Below are positions 24,046 to 32,650 of a stretch of DNA of 34,064 bases, piece by piece. This stretch comes from Modicisalibacter radicis (GTDB taxonomy: Bacteria > Pseudomonadota > Gammaproteobacteria > Pseudomonadales > Halomonadaceae). The first letter of the stretch is position 1, and each line of letters opens with the position of its first letter. The DNA is taken from NCBI RefSeq assembly GCF_900961225.1, contig NZ_CAAHFN010000071.1, positions 1 through 34,064 on the forward strand. Direction: 5' to 3'. The notes under the pieces were generated by a model. It searched no databases, was not told the DNA's origin, and saw nothing but the letters and a program-made list of their open reading frames with translations. The translations under genes were made by a program, and so were the position numbers.

Positions 24046-24876
24046 TCATTTCACGGCGCCTAGGGTCAGCCCCTGGACCAGCCAGCGCTTGACCAGCAGC
24101 CCGGCGATCGCCATCGGGCAGACCACGATGGTGCCGATCGCCAGCAGCTTGCCCCAGTCGATGCCGGTCTGGGTCAGCAACTGCGCGGCGGCGATGGGAA
24201 TCGTCTGGGTGCTGGGGCCGGAGAACGTCTGGGCGAAGGCGTAATCGTTCCAGGCGAAGATGAAGCACAGGATGGCGGTGGTCACCAGCCCCGGCGTCAT
24301 CAGCGGCAGCACCACGTAGCGGAACGCCTGGAACTTGGTGGCGCCGTCGATCATCGCCGCTTCCTCCAGGTCGGGCGGCAGGTCGTCGAAGAACGCGGTC
24401 ATCAGCCAGATGGCGAAGGGCAGGTTGAAGCTCAGGTAGGCGACGATCAGGCCGGCGTGGGTGTCGAGCAGGTAGAGGTAGCGGAACAGCAGGTACAGCG
24501 GCACGATCACCGCCGCGATCGGTGCCATGCGGGTGCTGATGATCCAGAACGCCAGGTGCTGCTTGCCCTTGATGCGGATCCGCGACAGCCCGAAGCCGGC
24601 CATGCAGCCGAGCACCACGGCGATCAGCGTCGAGACCCCGGCGATGAACAGGCTGTTGAGCAGGTAGGGCCAGAGGCTGTTGCCGCCGCTGAACAGCGAG
24701 GCGTAGTGCTCCAGGGTCGGGGTGAAGAAGACCCGTGGCGTATCGGCGGTGATGATGGTGTTCGGCTTGAACGAGGAGAGCACCATCCAGACGATCGGTA
24801 TCAGCGTCCACAGCAGCAACAGCGTCAGCAGGACGATCTTGGCGGTGAGGGGAAGCCAGCGCTTGGAGGCGGTCAT
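24046..24876 (-). CDS. Carbohydrate ABC transporter permease (MalG/UgpE type)
   Basis: This 276-residue protein has six hydrophobic segments (first at about 9-32) and the EAA loop for contact with the ATPase, EEAAMIDGATKFQAFRYVVLP, in its C-terminal third. It is the MalG/UgpE-like second permease of a binding-protein-dependent sugar or polyol importer. The start is ATG 24876, preceded by AGGAGAAGG and overlapping the stop of the other permease by four bases (24873-24876), so translation is coupled. Confidence 0.92.
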   Translation of the reverse strand: MTASKRWLPLTAKIVLLTLLLLWTLIPIVWMVLSSFKPNTIITADTPRVFFTPTLEHYASLFSGGNSLWPYLLNSLFIAGVSTLIAVVLGCMAGFGLSRIRIKGKQHLAFWIISTRMAPIAAVIVPLYLLFRYLYLLDTHAGLIVAYLSFNLPFAIWLMTAFFDDLPPDLEEAAMIDGATKFQAFRYVVLPLMTPGLVTTAILCFIFAWNDYAFAQTFSGPSTQTIPIAAAQLLTQTGIDWGKLLAIGTIVVCPMAIAGLLVKRWLVQGLTLGAVK

Positions 24877-25769
24877 GAGGCCTTCTCCTGGCGTTTGAGC
24901 AGTTTCGTGAACGCCGTGGCGACCATGATCGAGAACACCAGCATGGTGATGCCCACGGCGGCGGCATAGCCTAGGTCGAAGAACCGGAAGGCGATGTCGT
25001 AGAGCCGGATGGGGATGATCTTGGTGGAGTCCGCGGGCCCGCCGTTGGTGGTGATGAAGATGATCGCGAAGAAGCGGATCGCGTCCATGGCGCGGATCAG
25101 CAGCGCCACCAGCAGGATGTTGGAGATCGACGGCAGGATGATGTAGAGCAGTTTCTGGCCGTACCGGGCGCCGTCCATCTCGGCCGCCTCGAGCACGTCC
25201 TCGGGCACCGAGGTGAGCCCCGCCAGCACGATCAGCGCGACCAGCGGGGTCCATTCCCAGACGTCCATGAGGATGACCGCGACCATCGCGGAGCCGACGC
25301 TGCCCAGGATGTTGCCGTCGAACAGCCCGCTTTCATTGAGCATCCAGGCATACAGGCCGTGGCTGGGGTCGAGCATGAAGCGCCCGAGCAGCCCGACGAT
25401 CACCGGGGCGATGAACATCGGGATCAGCAGCAGCGAGATGATGATGTTGCTGCCCCGGGTCAGGCTGTAGACCAGCAGCGCCATCACCGTGCCGATGACC
25501 ATCTCCAGGCCCACCGTGGCCAGGAAGTAGACCAGGCTGATCAGCCAGCTGGAGCGGATGTCCGGGTCGGTGAACACCCGCTGCCAGTTGTCGAGCCCCG
25601 AGAACTCGAAGGCCAGCCCGCCCATCAGGCTGACGTCGTTGAAGCTCATCCAGATGATCGAGAAGAACGGGACCAGGGTGATCAGGGCGAGCAGGAAAAG
25701 CGCTGGCGACATCATCGCCAGCTCGAATCCCTGTCGCCGCGCCGAGGGTTTTCCGGTCATCAGCACCAT
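24873..25769 (-). CDS. Carbohydrate ABC transporter permease (MalF/UgpA type)
   Basis: This 298-residue membrane protein has six predicted membrane segments and the EAA loop LEAAEMDGARYGQKLLYIILP. It is the MalF/UgpA-like partner of the permease encoded next. It starts 3 bases after the stop of the binding-protein gene; a second in-frame ATG at 25760 would remove three residues. The pair forms the channel of a polyol importer in the inner membrane. Confidence 0.92.
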   Translation of the reverse strand: MVLMTGKPSARRQGFELAMMSPALFLLALITLVPFFSIIWMSFNDVSLMGGLAFEFSGLDNWQRVFTDPDIRSSWLISLVYFLATVGLEMVIGTVMALLVYSLTRGSNIIISLLLIPMFIAPVIVGLLGRFMLDPSHGLYAWMLNESGLFDGNILGSVGSAMVAVILMDVWEWTPLVALIVLAGLTSVPEDVLEAAEMDGARYGQKLLYIILPSISNILLVALLIRAMDAIRFFAIIFITTNGGPADSTKIIPIRLYDIAFRFFDLGYAAAVGITMLVFSIMVATAFTKLLKRQEKAS

Positions 25770-25772
25770 GCG

Positions 25773-27206
25773 TCACGCCCCCACGATGCGGTCGATGCGT
25801 TGCTTGGCGCTCTGCATGGTTTCCTCGGGAGACATCTGTCCCGCCAGCATCTTGGAGAGTTCGGTGAATATCACCGTGTCGACCTCGTTCCACTGGGCGA
25901 TCTTGGGCCGCAGGCCGATGTGGTCGTCCTGCCAGGCGGTCAGCATGGTGTCCGCGGTGAGCATGTTGGGCATGTCGGTGGGCGGGGTGCTGGCGGCCTT
26001 GACCTCGGGCATGTCGTAGACCGACTGGCGTGTCGGCGTGCCGCCGCCGACCTTGCTCTTCAGCCCCATCAACTGGGTCTGCGGCGAGGTAGCCCAGACC
26101 AGGAACAGCCAGGCTGCCTTCTGCTTCTCGGCCGAGGCGTTGGCGTTGATGCCGATGCCGGTGCCACCCCACAGGTTGGCACTGCGCGCCGGGCCCTTGG
26201 GCAGCGGGGCGTAGCCGACCTTGCCCTGCAGGTCCGAGCTCTCCAGCGAGCCGGCGAACTCGTGCCACTCGGGCATCATCGCGAACTCGCCGTTCTGGAA
26301 GGCGTTGGCGACGCCGGTCCAGTCCCAGCTGGTGCTGCCGGGGTGGGCGATCTTGAGCAGCTTCTGGTAGAAGCGCGCGGCTTCCAGCGCGGCGTCGCTG
26401 GTCAGCTGGCAGGCGCCGGGGGAGTCGGTGCCGAGCAGGCCGACCTGCTGGCCGTTGGCGAAATAGTCGCCGCCGTGGGCGAACAGCACGTTGGAGAAGT
26501 CGCACATCAGCGAGTCGTACTGCTGGGCCTGATGGCCGGTGCCGTACTTGACCTCGCTGGCGTTGCCGTTACTGAACCACTCGGCGATCTGGTAGTACTG
26601 CTCCCAGGTGGTGCTGTCCGAGGGCATCGGATCGAAGCCGAGATCCTGCTGCATCTGGTCGTGGTACTTTTCGAACAGGTCGCGACGGTAGATCCAGATC
26701 ATCGTCGGGCAGTCGTAAGGCAGGGTATAGAGGCTTTCCCTGTCCTCGAAACGGCCGGCGGCGGCCAGCTGCGAGGGGATGAAGTCCTCGATGCCCTTGG
26801 GCACGACCGGCTGCTGGTCGTCGTTGATGAACGTATTGAGATCCACCAGGCCGCGATGATAGGGCGCGAGCACCTGGTAGGGATCGGCATAGATCACGTC
26901 GAAGGAGCTGCGTCCGGCGCCGAAGTCCAGCGCGACCTTCTGCACCAGGGCGCCCAGCTGCATTTCGGTGATGTTGACGGTGATGCCGGTGAGCTCCTGG
27001 AACGACGCCAGGTTGGCGGCGATCGCCGTGGTCGGCGGGGTGTTCTCGGAGATGAATTGGATGGTGGTGCCGCTGGCCTGCTTCCAGGCCTCGTCGCTGG
27101 CCATGCCCTGGGCCAGGGCCGTGCGCAGCGAGCCCGCGCCCATCAACGACAGGCCGGCGAGTCCACCCATTCCCTTCAATATGTCGCGACGCTTGAACTG
27201 GGTCAT
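25773..27206 (-). CDS. Extracellular solute-binding protein of the polyol ABC importer, Tat-type signal
   Basis: This 477-residue family 1 solute-binding protein has an N-terminal twin-arginine motif KRRDILKG (5-12), a hydrophobic stretch, and a probable cleavage site after about ALA (30-32), so it is likely exported folded to the periplasm by Tat. The body shows features common in sugar-binding proteins: TTIQFISENTPPTTAI, FDVIYADPYQVLAPY, FQNGEFAMMPEW and WGGTGIGINANA with KAAWLFLVWA. It delivers the sugar alcohol to the two permeases. Exact ligand unknown: mannitol, sorbitol, arabitol and xylitol are candidates. Confidence 0.9.
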   Translation of the reverse strand: MTQFKRRDILKGMGGLAGLSLMGAGSLRTALAQGMASDEAWKQASGTTIQFISENTPPTTAIAANLASFQELTGITVNITEMQLGALVQKVALDFGAGRSSFDVIYADPYQVLAPYHRGLVDLNTFINDDQQPVVPKGIEDFIPSQLAAAGRFEDRESLYTLPYDCPTMIWIYRRDLFEKYHDQMQQDLGFDPMPSDSTTWEQYYQIAEWFSNGNASEVKYGTGHQAQQYDSLMCDFSNVLFAHGGDYFANGQQVGLLGTDSPGACQLTSDAALEAARFYQKLLKIAHPGSTSWDWTGVANAFQNGEFAMMPEWHEFAGSLESSDLQGKVGYAPLPKGPARSANLWGGTGIGINANASAEKQKAAWLFLVWATSPQTQLMGLKSKVGGGTPTRQSVYDMPEVKAASTPPTDMPNMLTADTMLTAWQDDHIGLRPKIAQWNEVDTVIFTELSKMLAGQMSPEETMQSAKQRIDRIVGA

Positions 27207-27257
27207 TGTTGTTCACCTCTCATGGGTTCAGGTCCAGTGTGTGCTGGGCTGACGGGG

Positions 27258-28304
27258 TCAGGCATCAAGCGTGATCTGCAGCTTGACGTCATCGGGTCGT
27301 GCGCTCGCGGCGCGCTCGAACGCAGCGATGCTCTGGTCGAAATCGAAGGTCTCGCTGATCAGCGGCTTGAGATCCACCTTGCCCGAGGCGATCAGGTCGA
27401 TCGCCCGGTCGTAGACGTTGGCGTAGCGGAACACCGTCTCGATGCGCAGCTCCTTGGCCTGCGCCGAGACGATGTCGAAGGTGACCGGCTCGACGGGCAT
27501 GCCGACCAGCACGACCGCGCCGGCGGGCCGGGCACAGGCCAGCACGTCGTCGTAGACCCTGGGGCTGCCGCTGGCCTCGAATACCACGTCGGCGCCCCAG
27601 TCCCGGCCGCAGCGCTCGTCGACGGCTGCCCGCAGCGATTCCCGCGAGACGTTGACCGGGGTGATGCCGGCGTAGCGCCCGGCGATCGCCAGCTTCTCAT
27701 CGACCAGGTCGGAGACCAGCACCTCGCTGGCGCCCCCCGCCAGCGCCGCCAGGGCGACCATCAGGCCGATCGGGCCGGCACCGGTGACGACGCAGACGTC
27801 GCCCGGTTGCATGCGCGCCTTGACCACCGCCTGCATGCCGATCGCGAACGGCTCGATCATCGCCCCCTCGGCGAAGGACACCGAATCGGGCAGCGCGAAG
27901 GTGAACGCCGCCGGGTGGACGACCTCGGGGGTCAGGCAGCCGTGCACCGGCGGCGTGGCCCAGAAGCGCACGCTGGGGTCGACGTTGTAGACGCCCAGCC
28001 TGGTGGCCCGCGAGGTGAGGTCGGGAATGCCGGGCTCCATGCACACCCGCTCGCCTACCTTCAGGTGGCTTACGTTGCTGCCGACTTCGGTGATCACGCC
28101 GGACGCTTCATGGCCGAGCACCATCGGCTCTTGAACGACGAAGGGGCCGATCCGGCCGTGGGTATAGTAGTGCACGTCGCTGCCGCATATGCCGACGGTG
28201 TGTACGCGCACGCGTACGTCATCGGGGGCGAGCTGGTCGGGCAGGTCGATCTCGCGCAGCGACAGCTCGCGTTGTTTCTCCAGCACCAGGGCTTTGGCTT
28301 TCAT
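27258..28304 (-). CDS. Zinc-dependent polyol (L-iditol/xylitol-type) dehydrogenase, MDR family
   Basis: This 348-residue medium-chain dehydrogenase has the catalytic zinc ligands C40 (GICGSD) and H65-E66 (GHEASG), and a Rossmann motif [10 protein letters not shown] at about 170. FWATPPVHG is typical of sorbitol and xylitol dehydrogenases. The four cysteines that bind the structural zinc in many relatives (in a PCxxCxxC-type loop) are absent: the loop reads [20 protein letters not shown]. It would oxidise a sugar alcohol to the ketose with NAD+. ATG 28304 has GGGAAG at 28311-28316, and the N-terminal extension upstream is not plausible. First gene of the minus-strand operon, 51 bases before the binding-protein gene. 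Confidence 0.9.
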   Translation of the reverse strand: MKAKALVLEKQRELSLREIDLPDQLAPDDVRVRVHTVGICGSDVHYYTHGRIGPFVVQEPMVLGHEASGVITEVGSNVSHLKVGERVCMEPGIPDLTSRATRLGVYNVDPSVRFWATPPVHGCLTPEVVHPAAFTFALPDSVSFAEGAMIEPFAIGMQAVVKARMQPGDVCVVTGAGPIGLMVALAALAGGASEVLVSDLVDEKLAIAGRYAGITPVNVSRESLRAAVDERCGRDWGADVVFEASGSPRVYDDVLACARPAGAVVLVGMPVEPVTFDIVSAQAKELRIETVFRYANVYDRAIDLIASGKVDLKPLISETFDFDQSIAAFERAASARPDDVKLQITLDA

Positions 28305-28678
28305 GGCGCGCTTCCCGAGTCGTGTTGAAGTTGGGCGAGGGCCGGCCGCCGGTCGGCCGGACTCGACTCGCCGTGGGCTTGGCAATGAAGCTACGCGTCA
28401 CGCTGGAAAAGCGGCTAGGCTATAATTTTCGAGGGAATGATACTTTTTTGCAGGCACCCTGAAGGAGGTGGGTAATTACCTGTTTTATATGGCGCTTTGC
28501 GAGCCGTTTGGGCACCGACTCCATGCGGGCTCAAGGGCTGATGTGACCAAAGTATAAAGCGTGACCCGGGTACGAGAGGCCAGCGATCCGCTTTATTTCG
28601 GGATAATGAGGGCCCGGAATGGAAGGCGTGTGTTGCCGCCTTGCACAGGGGCAAAGCTGAAAGAGGCACCGACAACTC
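28305..28678. other. Divergent regulatory region between the polyol operon and the AraC-type regulator
   Basis: No gene is supported. The region contains an inverted repeat CCGGCCG/CGGCCGG at 28342-28360, about 38 bases ahead of the dehydrogenase start; a plus-strand TATAAT at 28421-28426 without a good -35; and TATAAA at 28553-28558 within GACCAAAGTATAAAG (28545-28559). That 15-mer recurs at 31773-31787 upstream of the GntR gene. The regulator's binding sites probably lie here, but no direct repeat typical of AraC sites was convincing. Confidence 0.45.
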
Positions 28679-29608
28679 ATGATTGCTGCGCAGCTCAACG
28701 ATACCCGTCTTGGCGCGCCTGTCTTCGAGAGCATCAGCCAGGACCCGAAGTTCAGTTTCTACTGGCATTGCCATGATTTCCCCGCGCCCATCGCCCGCTG
28801 GAATTATCATCCCGAGTACGAGTTGCACCTCATACGCTATTCGCAGGGTCACTATTTCGTGGGCGATTACATTGGCCGATTCGAACCCGGCAACCTGGTG
28901 CTGGTGGGGCCGAATATTCCGCATGCCTGGTTCAGCGATCCCGATGACGCGCGGCCGGTGATCCAGGGGCGGGACGTCGTTCTCCAGTTCAAGGGCGAGT
29001 GGCTGGAGCACATGATGGTCCTCTGCCCGGAGCTCAACTGCCTGTCGACGCTCATCGAGGATTCGGCTCAGGGGGTGGAGTTCAAGGGTGACGAAGCGCA
29101 GCGCTGTGCCGAATTGCTGGTCCTGATGGGCGAGCAGGACAATGCCGGAAGGCTGCTGACGATGCTGTCCATTCTACGCCGTCTCTCGCAGTGCGATTAC
29201 CATACTCTCGCCAGCCATGGGTACGGTCTGAATGCCCAGGGCGCCTCTTCCGAGCAGGTCGACGCCGTACTGCGTTATGTCCACGATCATTTCCATGAAG
29301 AGCTGCGCATGTCGACGCTGGCCGCGCAGAACGGCATGACGCCCTCCACTTTTTCGCGGTTCTTCAAGCACGCTACCGGCGACACCTTCGTCGCCTTTCT
29401 CCGGCGGATCCGCATCGGCCACGCCTGCCGCCTATTGCTCGAAGGTCGGCAATCCATCGCCGATATCTGTTTCCAGGTCGGCTACAACAATCTCTCCAAC
29501 TTCAATCGTCACTTCCGCGAGCAGAAGGGCATGACGCCGCGCCAGTACCAGCAGCAGACGGCCGATCTCGCGGAAGGGTTTCGCGGGAGCGAATTCGTTC
29601 GCGATTAA
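28679..29608 (+). CDS. AraC family transcriptional regulator (probable polyol operon regulator)
   Basis: This 309-residue protein has an N-terminal cupin-like sensor (about 20-120, with WHCHDFPAPIARWNYHPEYELHLI and GPNIPHAWF) and two C-terminal helix-turn-helices, LRMSTLAAQNGMTPSTFSRFF and SIADICFQVGYNNLSNFNRHF, with the usual GMTPRQYQ end. The divergent orientation to the polyol operon suggests that it senses the sugar alcohol and activates that operon. The last nine residues (FRGSEFVRD) and the stop are encoded by a REP element at 29583-29606, so the natural end has probably been moved by insertion of the repeat. Confidence 0.9.
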   Translation: MIAAQLNDTRLGAPVFESISQDPKFSFYWHCHDFPAPIARWNYHPEYELHLIRYSQGHYFVGDYIGRFEPGNLVLVGPNIPHAWFSDPDDARPVIQGRDVVLQFKGEWLEHMMVLCPELNCLSTLIEDSAQGVEFKGDEAQRCAELLVLMGEQDNAGRLLTMLSILRRLSQCDYHTLASHGYGLNAQGASSEQVDAVLRYVHDHFHEELRMSTLAAQNGMTPSTFSRFFKHATGDTFVAFLRRIRIGHACRLLLEGRQSIADICFQVGYNNLSNFNRHFREQKGMTPRQYQQQTADLAEGFRGSEFVRD

Positions 29609-29710
29609 GCTGGCTCGAGGCCTCCGCCATCGGGAACGAGTTCCCTCCCACAGAAAAACCTCAAGGGCTAAGTTTGTGGAGGCTTCGCGGGAGCGAATTC
29701 ATTCGCGATG
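29583..29710. repeat. REP element cluster 3 overlapping the end of the regulator gene
   Basis: GCGGGAGCGAATTCGTTCGC (29583-29602) and GCGGGAGCGAATTCATTCGC (29687-29706) are near-identical copies in direct orientation, with an opposite CATCGGGAACGAGTTCCCTC unit plus CCACA (29628-29652) between them. The set matches the clusters at 20966 and 21967. The first copy supplies the last codons of the AraC-type gene. Confidence 0.8.
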
Positions 29711-29759
29711 AAACTTTCAGTTCATTGATGAGTCAGGCTCTGCGGTATGAATGGCGAGG

Positions 29760-30617
29760 CTACTGGTCTTGAAGGCCGCGCTTGAACGTAGCCAGCCAGC
29801 GCAGGCACTCATCGACGCTTTCCGTGACGCTACGGCTCATGTCGGTTGCCAAGTCTTCGAGGGCGAGGCGAGGAAGGCCATCGTTCAACAAGGCCAAGAC
29901 GTGTGCGAGCGTACCGGGCGCTGCGATCAGGCGAGCCCGCGCACCGAGTAACTGCATGGCGGTAAGGGTGGCGTCGTAGCCATTTTCCTCGAGTACTGCT
30001 GCCCACTTGCCTTCATAGAGCGTTCCCCTGTCCCAGTCCACACGACTGTAATTCTGGAAGAGATAGGCAATGTCCGCGGCGTCCTTGCGCCGGGTATCGG
30101 GTATGCGTTCCGTCCAGGCGACGAGCTTCAATAGCGCTTGGCTTTCCAGGTTGGCCACTTTGATCTCGAGTGGCGCTTGGCCGGGAAGGTAGACCCGATA
30201 AGCTGTGCTGCATGCTTCGTTGAATCCCATCACCGACATTTCGATCGTGCCTTCCGGTGGCCAGCCGATGGTGGCGTCAGCGTCAGCGACACCACCAAAA
30301 GGGATGATATCGACGATACAGCCTTGGGTAGAGCGCAGTTCATGTGGGGCATGCCCTTGATGATAGCCCTTGTGGAGCAGAGCCGTGTGGATCCGTTGAA
30401 ACTCTTCCCAGCCTTGCACGTAGATGGCGAAGTCGATGTCGGCGGTGGCGCGACGTACCGGTGCTCCGTAATGGTGATGAAGGATGAGATCCCGTGCCTT
30501 GGCGCCGATCAGGACATAATCGATACCAAATCGTTCGACCATAGTACTGACATCGCGCAATGCGTCGCGGGCCACCTCGTCAAGAGGCGCTGAAATGGTC
30601 AGCGAGATAGCGCTCAT
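29760..30617 (-). CDS. AbiEii-type nucleotidyltransferase toxin
   Basis: This 285-residue protein matches the AbiEii/AbiGii group (PF08843): the nucleotidyltransferase core LIGAKARDL, then RATADIDFAI with two metal-binding aspartates, and VDIIPFGGV further on. KVANLESQALLKLVAWTER and the DIAYLF part resemble the conserved Lys and helical segment. The usual G-G/S in the first motif reads G-A here. It would be the toxin of a type IV-like system that aborts phage infection. The start is ATG 30617, with AAGGA 6 nt ahead, inside the end of the upstream antitoxin gene (38-base overlap). Confidence 0.82.
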   Translation of the reverse strand: MSAISLTISAPLDEVARDALRDVSTMVERFGIDYVLIGAKARDLILHHHYGAPVRRATADIDFAIYVQGWEEFQRIHTALLHKGYHQGHAPHELRSTQGCIVDIIPFGGVADADATIGWPPEGTIEMSVMGFNEACSTAYRVYLPGQAPLEIKVANLESQALLKLVAWTERIPDTRRKDAADIAYLFQNYSRVDWDRGTLYEGKWAAVLEENGYDATLTAMQLLGARARLIAAPGTLAHVLALLNDGLPRLALEDLATDMSRSVTESVDECLRWLATFKRGLQDQ

Positions 30618-31605
30618 CCAGAATCCTTGCGATTTCGGCATTGCGGGAGTCGCCACTGCGGATCAGGTCCGCATAGGCGAGCAAAGGATGAACCATGGAG
30701 GGTTCTTGATCGTCCGTCCTCCAGAAGCGTTCCATGAGTCGAATATTGGCTTCGACACCTGCTGGGGGCTTCCTCAACCGATATTGTTGCATCAGTTGGG
30801 GTAGATGTTCTCTGGGCAGGAAGAGTGTGGCCATTTGCGGCGTCAAGTGACCACTGAAAAAGGCTCCGGCAATTTCCCCGCCCCACGCCGCGGCGAAGCG
30901 ATCCATGCCGTGCTCTCCCCACCAATCAGTGGTTTCGCCGTAGAATTCGCCGATCAGTAGCTTGGGGGCGAGCTTTTCGCAGTAGCCGAGGACCCAGCGC
31001 TCCATGAGCTTTCTTGGCTCGATGACCCTGCGCTCTCCGCTATGCCTAGTTGCCACGAGGCCTCCGGTTTCGAGTGCCTTGAGGACATTGGCGACGGTGC
31101 CATGAGAGACGCCGGTTCGCTCGGCGATTGCGCGCACCGAGGCGTTCACCAGATCGGGAACGATTAGCAGATGGTAGACAACGATTAGCCCTTGGCGCTG
31201 GAAGGCACGCTGGCCCGCGTGCGGCTCTTCCCCCCGTTCGAAGCTCGCTGAGCGACCGTTACCTCGAATCAAGATCTTGAAGTCAGGTCGGTCGATGAAG
31301 GCATTGCCAGCCGTATCGATGAATTGGATGCCTTGGGCTTGCAGCTTCTTGGCGGCGCTGGCGTTGAGGTAATCGGCGATTAGGAGACGACCAGGGTTAC
31401 CAGCCAAGTGGTATGAAAGCGCCGGTATCAGGTGAGCCGCCCAGCGCTTTATCTCGCTCGGGAAGTGGTGGCCGCCGAGTTCGACATTGATATCCTCTTC
31501 TTGTGCGCCGTTTGGAACGGAACTGAGTGAGGCGCTCAGCCCGGTTTCGCGTTGGAAGGCGGCAATGGCCGCTTCTGCGATCTCACACTCCATTGAAGTC
31601 GCCAT
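30580..31605 (-). CDS. AbiEi-type antitoxin / winged-helix transcriptional regulator
   Basis: This 341-residue protein pairs with the AbiEii-type toxin gene downstream. It has an N-terminal restriction-fold-like region (SEIKRWAAHLIPALSYHLA; the pattern D-I-N-V-E...E-I-K may be vestigial), then a winged helix-turn-helix at about 175-225 (VRAIAERTGVSHGTVANVLKALETGGLV) followed by a C-terminal domain. Antitoxins of this family repress the operon through the winged helix. ATG 31605 is preceded by only a weak GGA. A perfect palindrome at 31624-31644 lies 19 bases ahead and overlaps a plausible promoter. Confidence 0.78.
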   Translation of the reverse strand: MATSMECEIAEAAIAAFQRETGLSASLSSVPNGAQEEDINVELGGHHFPSEIKRWAAHLIPALSYHLAGNPGRLLIADYLNASAAKKLQAQGIQFIDTAGNAFIDRPDFKILIRGNGRSASFERGEEPHAGQRAFQRQGLIVVYHLLIVPDLVNASVRAIAERTGVSHGTVANVLKALETGGLVATRHSGERRVIEPRKLMERWVLGYCEKLAPKLLIGEFYGETTDWWGEHGMDRFAAAWGGEIAGAFFSGHLTPQMATLFLPREHLPQLMQQYRLRKPPAGVEANIRLMERFWRTDDQEPSMVHPLLAYADLIRSGDSRNAEIARILDERYLADHFSAS

Positions 31606-31623
31606 GGTGTCCAGTAATTAATG

Positions 31624-31664
31624 GTGTACATTAATAATGTACACATTTAAGAAATGGACATCAA
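31624..31664 (-). promoter_or_regulatory. Promoter with perfect palindromic operator for the AbiE-type operon
   Basis: Arms GTGTACATTA and TAATGTACAC (10 bp each, one central base) form a perfect palindrome at 31624-31644. Read on the minus strand, TTGATG at 31659-31664 and TACATT at 31636-31641 form a -35/-10 pair with a 17-nt spacer, and the -10 lies inside the palindrome. This is the expected layout for autorepression by the antitoxin. Confidence 0.65.
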
Positions 31665-31812
31665 AGTGTTTTTAGCCGATCAGTCAGCCCATGTCTCGTA
31701 GCCGCCGCTGCCAACAGAAACAAGTCTCTCCACAAACCACGATGTCACCTGAATACCGAACAAGCCATTGCCGACCAAAGTATAAAGGCGCTTCGCCTGT
31801 GATTGCTTGATC

Positions 31813-31827
31813 CTATGTCGGACATAG
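31813..31827. promoter_or_regulatory. Palindromic FadR/GntR-type operator upstream of the GntR gene
   Basis: CTATGTC-G-GACATAG is a perfect 15-bp palindrome 35 bases before the gntR start. Its TGTCGGACA core resembles sites bound by FadR-subfamily GntR proteins. It is probably the regulator's own site, controlling its gene together with the TRAP genes. TTGATC just upstream (31807-31812) may be the -35 element. Confidence 0.6.
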
Positions 31828-31862
31828 CTAGCATCTAGTCCTACAAGGAATCGCGGGATCCG

Positions 31863-32636
31863 ATGAGCCAAGCCACTGCCGCCATGGGTCGCAGCCAGCG
31901 ACCGGACATAGCCGAATACCTCGCCGAGGCCATCTTCAGCGGCCGCTACGCGCCGGGGGAGTTCGTGCCCAAGGAGCTGGACCTGTGCGAGCAGTTCGGG
32001 GTCAGCCGCAGCACGGTGCGCAGCGCCTTGCAGACGCTGGTGGCGGCGGGGCTGTTGACGCGCATTTCGGGGCAGGGCACGCGGGTGCGCGAGCTGCAGG
32101 AGTGGCACCTGCTCGACCCGCGGGTCAGCGTGTGGATGGCGCGCTTCGCGCAGCCCAACCCGCGCATCCAGCGCGAGATATTCGCCTTCCGGGTCGCCGT
32201 CGAGCCGTTCGTCGCCCGGCTGGCCGCCGAGAACGCCACCGCCGTCGACCTGCTCGCCATCGAAACCGCCTACGAGGGGATGATTCGCGCCCTCGAGGAT
32301 GAGGACCTATGTTGGCAGGGACGAACACACGATGAATATGACGTGGCCTTTCACGAGGCCGTGTTCGCCGCGTCGCACAATCTGGTCTGGGCTCAGATCA
32401 GCCATGTGCTCAAGCCGGCGATCGCCTTGCTGGTCGAACGCTCCAACCACAGCGCCGACGAGCTCAACGACAGTATGGAGCGCCACCGCCGCGTGATGGA
32501 AGCCATCCGTCTGCGGCAACCCGAACAGGCCGCGCAAGCGGCGCTGGCGGTGCTGGATCGCACCGGGCGGGATCTCGGTCTCGAGGACCTGACCCGTCAA
32601 CTTCCCACTCTCGAAACGCAAACAACAAGCGATTAA
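31863..32636 (+). CDS. FadR/GntR family transcriptional regulator with FCD domain
   Basis: This 257-residue protein has an N-terminal winged helix (about 15-75; YAPGEFVPKELDLCEQFGVSRSTVRSAL, GLLTRISGQGTRVR) and a C-terminal FCD effector domain (about 100-230) with the metal/ligand residues D and H in DEYDVAFHEAVFAASHN and the RHRRVMEAI helix. It lies on the same strand just ahead of a TRAP transporter and probably represses that transporter until its substrate, a sugar acid, is present. It starts at ATG 31863 behind GGGA at 31855-31858. The stop overlaps the ribosome site of dctP (AAAGGA 32635-32640), indicating one transcript. Confidence 0.9.
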   Translation: MSQATAAMGRSQRPDIAEYLAEAIFSGRYAPGEFVPKELDLCEQFGVSRSTVRSALQTLVAAGLLTRISGQGTRVRELQEWHLLDPRVSVWMARFAQPNPRIQREIFAFRVAVEPFVARLAAENATAVDLLAIETAYEGMIRALEDEDLCWQGRTHDEYDVAFHEAVFAASHNLVWAQISHVLKPAIALLVERSNHSADELNDSMERHRRVMEAIRLRQPEQAAQAALAVLDRTGRDLGLEDLTRQLPTLETQTTSD

Positions 32637-32650
32637 AGGACGCCAATCCC

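Noticed and set aside
25359..28328. Open frame of 989 codons on the plus strand, opposite the polyol operon
   Set aside because: It is antisense to four convincing genes with motifs and good ribosome sites. Long stop-free frames are expected opposite high-G+C genes, and the product is a His/Asp/Gly/Arg/Val-rich composition with no domain.
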